64,000 bases of DNA from Clostridiales bacterium (GTDB lineage: Bacteria > Bacillota > Clostridia > TANB77 > CAG-508): the NCBI GenBank assembly GCA_019417465.1, contig DXVF01000001.1:152196-216195 (forward strand), read 5' to 3'. The notes under the pieces were generated by a model, which saw only the letters and a list, made by a program, of their open reading frames with translations, did not search any database and was not told the DNA's origin. Below, piece by piece: positions 15,001 to 24,700 of this stretch. The number at the start of each line of letters is the position of its first letter. Position 1 is the stretch's first letter. The position numbers and the translations under genes were made by a program.

Positions 15001-17591
15001 GGTAAATTTATAGGAGCTGTATTATTTGTTGTTGAATTATTTCCTTGTTGCCCATAATTGTTATATCCCCAAATATATCCAGTACCATCTTCTTTAATTG
15101 CTACTGTATGGTTTTCTCCAGATGCTATTTGCATAATTCCAGTTAATTGAGCTGTTTTTTCACTATTTGTTACTGTTATCAATTCTGCTCTTGTTGTTGT
15201 AGTTGTTCCATCTGCAATTTGTCCAACATTATTTTGTCCTGCTCCCCAAACTGTACCATCTACTTTTAACATTAATACATTATTAGCACCACATTGTACT
15301 TGTATTGCATTATCTCCACCATGCACTTTTACTGGTTTTTTTTGAGCTGTTGTACTGTTAATTCCTAATCCCTGATTTGTAGAATCACCCCATGCAAAAA
15401 CTTCACCGTCTTTGTTTACTACTGCACAATTATCATTTCCAGCTGCAATATCAACAATGTTTTCTAAAAATCCATCTCCTGCCTGATTTAAAACTTGTAT
15501 TGCATATTTAGAAAGTGTTGTAGTTCCATCACCAAGTTGGCCTGATGAATTTAATCCCCAAGTCCATACTGTTCCATCTTCTCTTAAAGCTATAACATGT
15601 TGTGTTCCAACTTCAATTTTCTTAATATCTGTTAAATATGTATTTGTATCTATTTTTACTTGGCATGGCTTATTTGTAGAAATTGAAGCACCATTACCAA
15701 GTTCTCCACTTCCTGTAGCTCCAGTTGTCCATACTGTTCCATCTTCTTTAAGCATAGCTGTAAATGTTGTACCTGATGCAACTCTTGGAATACTAATTGC
15801 TCCTTTTGACACAACATTTATTATGCTTTGAGCAACTGAAGCCTTTACTGTATCTTCTGCAATAATTGTAACTTGACCTACTGATTTTGCAGTTACTTTT
15901 CCTGTATTATCTACTGTTGCAATATCTTCATTTGATGAACGATATTCAATTGTTCCAATAGTTTTAGTATAATCTGCTACATTAAATCCATTATAGTAAT
16001 TTGCATTTACATTTACACTTTCTCCAATTTCTATATAGTCTTGATTATTGCTTAACTTTAATACTGTTTCATCTAATTTTATGGCAACATATGTAATAGC
16101 AGTACGATTGCTCATCATTTGATATGAGCTTGATACACCATTTCCATATAAATATCCATATTCATCAATCATCAAATTTGTATTTGCATACTGTCCATCA
16201 GATAAAGATTTTATTCCTTTAATCTCTTCTCCTCCAGCTTTTTTAACAGTTGTTGCAACTGTTTTATTTGCTACAGTATTATCTCCTATTTGACCTGAAG
16301 TATTTAATCCCCATCCAAAAACTGTTCCATCTTCTAGTCTTGCATAGCTTGTTTCATAAAGTGATGAAATTTCTACAACATCTGTAAGTGGTGTTGTTGC
16401 ATCTTTTAATACTTGTACTGGTACTATCTTTTTGTAAGCTGCATTTGTAGTAGTTGTACTTGAAGTATTTATACCTAAATTTCCATAACGATTAATACCC
16501 CATGCCCACACTGTTCCGTCTGATTTTAATGCAATTGTTTGTAATCCTCCTGCATCAATATCTACTACATCTGTTAAATCATAAACTGGATTTGGTATGT
16601 ATACAGTTGATGCACCATTATTTCCAATTTGTCCTGATGTTCCAAGACCCCAAGCCATTACTGTACCGTCATTTAATAATGCTACTGAAAAATCTGTTCC
16701 TCCTGATACTTTTTTTACATTGTCTAAATCTGCAAGTCCTGATGTTACTGTTCCATCTTCTTCTACTATGTTAATTGCTTTTTGCACTTTTACTGCGTAA
16801 ATTCTTTTAAAATTTGCATTTGAAGATGATGTATTTCCAACATTAATTCCTAATTGTCCATAATTATTATAACCTGTTGCCCATACATTTCCATTTACAT
16901 CAACTGCTAACAAATGTGATGAACCTGCTGAAATCTGTATAATATTATCTAAATCTTGTAATTCTGTAGTTACATTTCCTTCTTCATCTGTTATTTCCAC
17001 TTGTTTTTTCATGTATACAGGCACACCTGAATCACTTGTTGAATTGTTTCCAAATTGGCCATATGCATTTCTACCCCAAGATACTACTTTTCCATCTTGT
17101 GTTAATGCAGATACAGTATATGCTCCTGCAGTAATTTGTTTTATGTTTTCTAAGTATCCTTCACCATTTAATCCAACAACTTGGGTTGGCTCTTGTAAAT
17201 TTATATTTTCAATTTTTCCGTTTCCTAACTGTCCATATGTATTATTACCCCATGTCCATACTGTTCCATCTTTCTTCAATACTACTTCAAAAGCATTACC
17301 TGTAGCAACTTGACAATTATCTATATTTTCACTAGAGAAAGTTAAATTATTTGAAAAAGAGCTCGCTAAAGCTATAGTATCACTTACAATAGCTTCTTCT
17401 ACACTATTTTCTTGTGTACTATTTTCCTCTTCATATCCACTTACAACCTTTTCATATTCAAGGCTTTTACTATACTCTTTTTCACTTGTTAATTTCACTG
17501 TAGCAAGTCCTACTATTCCTACTGTTAGGACTAATAAAATTGCTAAAATCGATGTTTTTAACTTATTCTTTAGTTTTCTGCTAATTTTCAT
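1..17591 (-). CDS. Giant secreted RCC1-propeller / Big_2 repeat protein (3' end beyond window; one CGG +1 shift)
   Basis: Start ATG at 17591 follows the RBS AAGGAG. The N-terminus has a basic stretch and a hydrophobic segment (about residues 12-33), so it is a signal peptide or signal anchor. The rest is a regular array: seven RCC1-type blades (consensus DGTVWTWGxNxxGQLGNG) followed by one Big_2-like Ig domain (SSNEDIATVD...GxTTI), repeated about every 1.43 kb. About twelve such supermodules are visible and the reading frame is still open at base 1, so the protein exceeds 5860 residues. Reading is continuous only if the C of the in-frame CGG at 9807-9809 is skipped: AWGLNS then GGQLGNN, a normal blade motif. 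Without the shift it stops about five codons later. Seven blades match one closed RCC1 propeller. Inference: an extracellular adhesin or binding scaffold. Target unknown. Confidence 0.85.
9807..9809 (-). other. CGG +1 frameshift site in the RCC1 giant
   Basis: In-frame AGT CGG TGG is followed soon by a stop. Skipping the C gives AGT GGT GGA and restores the RCC1 blade motif GGQLGNN and the open frame down to base 1. The new glycine is residue 2595. Confidence 0.9.
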
Positions 17592-17921
17592 TTTTCACTG
17601 CTCCTTAACTTTCTCTTAAACTTTCTTAAAAAATTTTTGTTTTTTATAATTAATATATATAATTAAAGCTGTTTAATTAATTATTATCAATAGCACTATT
17701 TTTAATATTACATATAAATATAAGAAAAGAATATACGGAAAAAAGCGGTTCATAACTTGAACCAGCTTCTATATCATTTAGTTTAATTTTTAATTACACA
17801 TCATATTACATGTAATATTACATTTATATTTCACTAGGGATTACTACATTTGAGGATATGTTACAAAATTGAAATAAAAAAAGCAAATTTTTTTCTTTGC
17901 TTCTTTGTTTTTATTATTTAA
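17592..17921. other. Intergenic region between small membrane protein gene and RCC1 gene
   Basis: No gene seen. It holds the RBS and AT-rich upstream region of the RCC1 gene (17592-17700), a short GGTTCA/TGAACC hairpin near 17747-17763, and the minus-strand terminator of the gene ending at 17922. Confidence 0.5.
17873..17903 (-). terminator. Rho-independent terminator of the small membrane protein gene
   Basis: On the minus strand AAGCAAA, a seven- to eight-base loop and TTTGCTT are followed by a run of T. It lies about 20 bases after the stop codon at 17922. Confidence 0.7.
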
Positions 17922-18288
17922 TTATTTTACACTTGCACTATTAATTCTCGTAATTTCCCCACCTTTTATTTTTATTTCTAGCGTATTATCTACTGAGGAT
18001 ATATAATAGTACTCCTCTTGATTTCTTTGTATTTTTTGTACTTCTAATGCATCTTTTTTTACATTCTTTTCTCCAAGTTTTTTAAATTGTTTTACAGCTA
18101 CTTCTCTTGCTTGTTTTTCTGTTATCTCATCATTTTCTTTTATTCCAGAACTTACAATTTCTTGTCCCCATCCGAGTAGTCTTATTTTCTGGCTTAAACA
18201 AAATATATAGAGATATGCTAATTAGTATAATACAAACTAAAATAGCTAAATTATATAAATTAAAAATCCTCTTTGCTTTAATTTTCAT
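17922..18288 (-). CDS. Small membrane-anchored protein, 121 aa, readable only with a CGG +1 shift
   Basis: ATG at 18288 encodes a short basic segment and one transmembrane helix (about residues 10-31, Leu/Ile rich), then a soluble extracytoplasmic part rich in Lys and Glu. The straight frame is closed soon after the in-frame CGG at 18172-18174. Skipping the C gives ...NKTT-GWGQEIVSS and continues to TAA at 17922 with a PepSY-like flavour (a helix beginning ITEKQAREVAVKQF, then YYYISSVDNTLEIKIKGGEI). Length is 367 bases, that is 122 codons plus one skipped base. It sits between two giant surface-protein genes and has its own terminator. The PepSY/YpeB-like resemblance is weak and inferred by eye. 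Function unknown. Confidence 0.75.
18172..18174 (-). other. CGG +1 frameshift site in the small membrane protein
   Basis: ACT ACT CGG ATG becomes ACT ACT (C) GGA TGG. The gene is open from 18288 to 17922 only with this skip. The new glycine is residue 39. Confidence 0.85.
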
Positions 18289-18451
18289 CTAATTCCCCCT
18301 TTTCTTTTGTTCGCACTTTTATTTTAGCATTTATTTTTAATAATGTAAATCTATTATCAATTATGTTTTATCTAGTTATTACTAGTTAATAGTTTTACTT
18401 GCAAGCCCATTGCTAAAAGATATTTATAATCTTGCAAATTTTATGCACGAC

Positions 18452-18570
18452 AAAAAGGCCCTAAAATAGAGCCTTTTTTAATATTTCTTGACATGGTTAA
18501 TAAACTCTTAAAATAGAGTTTTTTCTTTTATATTTATTTTCATCTTTAATAAACCTTAAATTAAGGTCTA
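18452..18570. terminator. Three tandem short palindromes with T-tracts
   Basis: Hairpins AAAGGC/GCCTTT (about 18454-18478), AAACTC/GAGTTT (about 18505-18523) and ACCTTAAATTAAGGT (about 18553-18567) each have T-rich flanks and share a TAAAATAGAG-like core. They look like degenerate copies of one terminator-like hairpin. They probably insulate the 2780-aa surface protein gene from the next gene. Confidence 0.5.
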
Positions 18571-18605
18571 TTTTTTCTATATCTAATTTTAATTATTACG
18601 CTATT

Positions 18606-18702
18606 TTATCAATCATCTACATAAAGCTTCTATCTTCTCATCTCTGCGTGCTTAAAATGAGATTTTAGAAACTTTATGTATGCACGCAAATAGATTGATA
18701 TG
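18606..18702. ncRNA. Candidate structured RNA with pseudoknot potential
   Basis: Nested complementary segments are present on either strand: ATCAA..TTGAT outermost, then TCTA/TAGA, CATAAAG/CTTTATG, TTCTA/TAGAA and TCTCAT/ATGAGA. The apical loop contains GCGTGC, which is complementary to GCACGC just 3' of the CTTTATG strand, so an H-type pseudoknot is possible. It lies just downstream of the Big_3-repeat gene on its strand. I cannot match it to a known RNA family. Strand is uncertain. Confidence 0.4.
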
Positions 18703-18760
18703 TTTATTTATTTTTCCTTTTATTTTGATTTTTCAAGGCTTATTTTAATAAATCTTAAAC

Positions 18761-21700
18761 CTATTCTAAGAAGATTTCATAAGGCTTATCTTCATATTTT
18801 ACTTTTGCAATTACTTTTTTACCCCTATGTTTAATTTCAAGCTCTTTTCCATCTAGTTTTTCACTAATTGTATCATTTAGTCTTATTTTTACTTGATTTG
18901 CATAGGTTTCTCCATCTAAATATGGATCTACATTAATGTATAATTTTTTCTTAGTAACTTTTGTTACTCCTCCTAATACAAATTCGCCATTTTCTTGTAC
19001 ATAAATTTTTACATTACGTCTTAAGCATATTAATAATATTAAGAATAGTAATCCTAATATACCTATACTGCCTGCAATTAATTTTGTATTATACTTTTCT
19101 TCTGGTTCTTTTTCATCATTAACGCCTAATGTTTCAGTCTGTTTTGTATCTTGTTGTGGATTTTTTTGCGTTTCATCATCATTTTTATCATTATTTGCAT
19201 TTGTTTCTTCTACATCTGATAAACTTTCTTCTGCTCTTGGCTTTTCTACTTCTGTATTTGTAGTTGTAGTTTGATTATTATTTGTTACTTGATTTAGGTT
19301 TGTACTTGTGGTTGTACTTGGGGTAATACTTCCACCATCATTTGTTTTATTGTCTGTTTTTTCTTGTTCTTCATTTTGTGATTGTTGCTTTTCTACTACA
19401 ACTATAAAGTTTGTTGTAAATCCACTATAACTTATTGTTACCAATTGTGTTCCAATTATATTTTTATCATAATTAGAAATCATATCTTTTGTTACAGGAA
19501 TAACTGTTATTCCACTTGATTTAATAACTGTAATTGTAGCACCTGTTACATCAATTTCTTCACCTTGCTTATAATTTGTTTTATTAGCTTGAGTATTAAT
19601 CGAAATTGCTTTTACTTTGTCTACTAAGTTTATTTGGAAACTTCCTTTTAAACCTTTATATTCTACAGTAATTGTTTGTTTTCCAATCTTATTTTTATCA
19701 AATCCTGATGTCATAGATGCTGTCATTTCTATAGTTTCATTTATTTTGCCACTTGCCATCACAATAGATACTTTTCCTCCGCTTAAGTCTAAGCTTTCAC
19801 CATATTCGTATTCTACTTTATCTGGTGCAATAACTTTTAAGCTACTTACATAATCTTCTACATTAACAATAAATTCTTGTGTAAAGCCTTCATAACTTAT
19901 TGTTACTGTTTGATTTCCTAATTTTTTAGAATTATATCCTGATATCATTTCTTTTGTTACATTTATTGTTTCTTTAGCTCCACTTTCTTTTACTATTTCA
20001 AGTGTTGCTCCACTTAAATCTAAACTTTCACCATATAAATAATCTGTTTTATTTGGCAATGTTTTTAGTATTACACCACTTAATTGGTCTACTACTGTAA
20101 TACCAAATGTTTTAGTTAGTCCTTTATATGAAACTTTAATTGTTTTTGCACCTTCAGAACTTGTATCAAATCCTGTTATTGTAACATCAGCATTTGTCAT
20201 AGCTATTGGGGATAATGCTGTTCCACTTGCCATTATTACATTTACTTTTCCTCCAGTTAAATCAATTGTTTCATTCACTTTATATACTAATTTTGCTGGT
20301 TTTGTAATCGTGATATCTGTAATATAATCTTCTACTGTAACATCATATGTTGTTGTTTTTCCATTATATGTTATTGTTAATGTTTGTTTTCCTAATTTGT
20401 TAGGAATATATCCTGTTACCATACTTAAAGTTAATGGTATTTCTTCCTTACTTAAACTACTTCTTGTAGCTTCTATTTTTCCTCCTGTCACATCTAAAGC
20501 TTCACCATATTTGTATGTTACTTTAGTAGGAACATTTTTTATTGTAATCGATTTAATATTGTCTTCAACTATTACTGCAAACTTCTCTGTTATTCCTTCG
20601 TAAGTTACGCCTATAGTTTGTGCTCCTATTTTGTTAGGATCAAATGTGCTTATTATAACGGCATTATCTGTTAATGCTACTTTGTTTGTAGCTGTTCCAC
20701 TTGCCATTACTTTTTGTACAGTTCCTCCTGCTAAATCTAAGCTTTCACCATATTCGTATTTCACTTTTGTTGGTGGTGTTAATAAAATACCTGTTACGTA
20801 ATCTGATACTGTTATCTCATACGTTCTTTCCATTCCTCCATATGTAACTTTTAGGTTTCTTGTTCCTAATCTTGTAGAATCAAATGAGGTTCCATCTACT
20901 TCTGTTACCATATTTGGAGTTATAGGTATTGTAACTGGACCACTACTTCTTACTACTGTTAACTTACCTGCTGCTACATCTAAGGCTTCTCCATATTTAT
21001 AAGATGTTTTGGGGATAGTAGATATTTGTATATCTGATACAACATCTACAACACTTATATTATATGAAGTTTCTTTTGTTACGCCATTTTCTGTATATTT
21101 TACAGTTAATGTTAAACTTGTATTTTCTTTAGTAGAGTCAAATCCTGTTACTATTACATTACTATTTGTTAATGGTATTTCTTCTTTATTTCCATTTTCT
21201 CTTGTTACTTCAATAGTACCTGTACTTAAATCCAAACTATCTCCTATTTCATAACTTGTTTTTGGAGTTTGTTTTATTTTTATTTGTGTTATTTTATTTA
21301 TTACTAATATATCAAATGTAACCTCTTTTTCATCATATCTTACTTTTATAGTTTTTGTAGCTATATTATCAGTTCCAAATGTTACATTAGTTAAATCTAT
21401 TTCAGATCCGTCTGTTTCTGTTACTATAACATTGGTATCTGTAAATGATTTATCTTCTGTATTTCCACTTTCTTTTGTTATTGTTATTTGTCCACCTGAT
21501 AAATCAATCATGTCTGAATATCCATAAGTTGTTTTGTTTGGATTATTTTTAATAGATATTCCTGTTATTGCATCTACTACACTATATGTGTAAGTAGTAG
21601 TCTTTGTAACCGTTCCTTCTGTATATGTTACTGTTGCTGTTTTTGATGCCATTTCTATAGTTGTATCTAATCCTGATACCATTCCATCTGTAATATTTAT

Positions 21701-24700
21701 TGTCTCAGTATTTCCTGCTTTTCTTATAATAGTTAATGATCCTCCTACATCTGTTGTAGCTTCATTTAGCTTATAGCTTGTTTTTGGGGATGTAGCTATG
21801 CTAATTTCATCTACTGAATTTACAATTGTTATATTATAAGTAGCAGTTCCTGTCTTTCCACCTTGTGTATATTCTACTTTCAATTCTTTTGTTAATTGAT
21901 TATTTGAATTATATTCTGTAATTGCAGGACTCATATTTACTGCATTTCCAGTAACTGTTTCTTTTATCATACTTTGCACTAATTGTACATTTTGTGTTGT
22001 TCCATCTAAGAATGTAACTACTATATTTCCTCCTGACAAATCTAAACTATCTCCATGTTCGTATTCTGTTTTTGTTGGTGCTGTTACAGCAATTTCTTTT
22101 ACTGAATTTATAAGTGTTACATTTAATGTTTCTGTAAAATCTTGTCCATTTGTATAACTTGCTGTATCGTTATCCTTATATGTTACTATTAGATTTTGTT
22201 CTGATGTTTCTGTTTTACTATATCCTGTTACCATGCTTTCTGCTAAACTAATTGGGGTTTTACTTCCTGCTTTTGCATATGTTACTGTATATGTAATATT
22301 ATTATCAGTTATTAAATCTGCTAGTTCATCATTATATGTTCCTGTTATACGTGCTGGATTTACTTCTATTTTTGTTACATAATCTTGAACTGTTACTTTA
22401 AATGTTGTTGTTACTGGATTTCCTGATGTATCTACTCCATATGTAACTGTTACTGTTTGTTCTCCTAGTGTATTTTTATCAAATCCACTTATCATTGAAC
22501 TTGTTACTTTTACTGTATCTTTTCCACTTCCTTTTGTTACTTCTATTGTAACTCCTGTTAAATCTAATTCTTCTCCATATTTTGAAACACTTGGAGTTGT
22601 TCCTTTTAAAGCAATTCCTGTTACTGTATCTGTTACACTTACATTATAATTTGTTGTTTTCGTTATTCCATTTTCTGTATAACTTACTGTTAATAGTAAA
22701 CTTTCATTTTCTACACTTGAATTAAATCCACTTACCATATCTTTAGTTACTTGAATTACTTCTGGTGTTCCTACTGCTCTTGTTACTAATATTTCTGCAT
22801 TTGTTACATCTAATGTATCATTTACATTATATTTTGTTTTATGGTTTGTACTATGCATTCCTATTGTTCTTACATCATTTATTATTGTTATTGGATAATT
22901 TACTATTCCTGTTTTTCCATCTTTTGTATATTTTATTACCAATGTTTTATTTAATGTTGTACTTGCTCCAAACTCTGTTGCTGATGGGCTCATATTTACT
23001 TGACTTCCATCTGCTTCTTCGATTGTTGCATTACTTAATGGTAATGTTCCTGTTTTTGTATCTTCATATGTTAAGTTAATTATTCCACCTGTCAAATCTA
23101 ATGTCTCTCCATGCTTATATATCGTTTTGCTTGGTGCATCTATTGAAATTGATGCTACTGTATTTGTTAATGTAACTGTTAGCGTATCTGTAAAGTCTGT
23201 TCCATTCGTATAACTTGCTGTATCATTATCTCTATATGTTACTATTAGATTTTGTTCTGATGTTTCTGTTTTACTATATCCTGTCACCATGCTTTCTGCT
23301 AAACTAATTGGGGTTTTAGTTCCTGCTTTTGCATATGTTACTGTATATGTAATATTATTATCAGTTATTAAATCTGCTAGTTCATCATTATATGTTCCTG
23401 TTATACGTGCTGGATTTACTTCTATTTTTGTTACATAATCTTGAACTGTTACTTTAAATGTTGTTGTTACTGGATTTCCTGATGTATCTACTCCATATGT
23501 AACTGTTACTGTTTGTTCTCCTAGTGTATTTTTATCAAATCCACTTATCATTGAACTTGTTACTTTTACTGTATCTTTTCCACTTCCTTTTGTTACTTCT
23601 ATTGTAACTCCTGTTAAATCTAATTCTTCTCCATATTTTGAAACACTTGGAGTTGTTCCTTTTAAAGCAATTCCTGTTACTGTATCTGTTACACTTACAT
23701 TATAATTTGTTGTTTTCGTTATTCCATTTTCTGTATAACTTACTGTTAATAGTAAACTTTCATTTTCTACACTTGAATTAAATCCACTTACCATATCTTT
23801 AGTTACTTGAATTACTTCTGGTGTTCCTACTGCTCTTGTTACTAATATTTCTGCATTTGTTACATCTAATGTATCATTTACATTATATTTTGTTTTATGG
23901 TTTGTACTATGCATTCCTATTGTTCTTACATCATTTACTATTGTTATTGGATAATTAATAGTTTTTGTTACAGTTCCCTCTGTATATTCAATTGTCAATG
24001 TTTTATCTACTTTATTTGTGCTATCATAACTTGTTGGACTCATATTTACTGCAGCAGAGCCTTCTTTAATCATACTCTCGGTCATTGTTACAGAGGAACT
24101 TGTTCCACTTGCATAATGAACTGTAATTGTTCCATCAGTTGATATTTTTTCTCCATGTTTATATGTTGTTTTACTTGGTGCTGTTATATCTATACTTGTT
24201 ACATTATCATTAACATCATATGTATATGTTGTTGATGCAGAAATATTAAATTCATCTTTATATGTTACTGTTGCAATTTTTCCTGTTCCTGCTACCGAAG
24301 TATCTAGTCCAGAAACCATCGAATCTTCAATATTTACAGTTTCTGTATTTCCTGCTTTTCTTGTAACAGTTAAAGTTCCGCCAACTCCTATAGTTGAATC
24401 ATTTAAGCTATAATTTGTTTTTGGAGCTGTTTTTCCTATTTCTATATTATCAACAATATTTTGTAGTGTGATATTGTAATTTGTTTCTTTTCCTCCATAA
24501 CTTACCTTTACTTGTTTTGTTAGAACATTACTTGTGTAGCTTGATGCTACTGGAGACATATCAATCTCAGAATCGTCTATTTCTGTAATTTTGGCTTTAC
24601 TTAAATCTATAATTTCAGTGTTTCCAGATTTATAATTTACTGTTAGTTTTCCAGTACTTGCATCAAATGTATCTCCATGATTAAATATTAATTTTGGATT

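Noticed and set aside
1..17591. CRISPR-like array suggested by regular repetition at the left end
   Set aside because: The repeats are protein-coding RCC1 blades with a continuous open frame, variable at DNA level, and lack fixed repeat-spacer structure.
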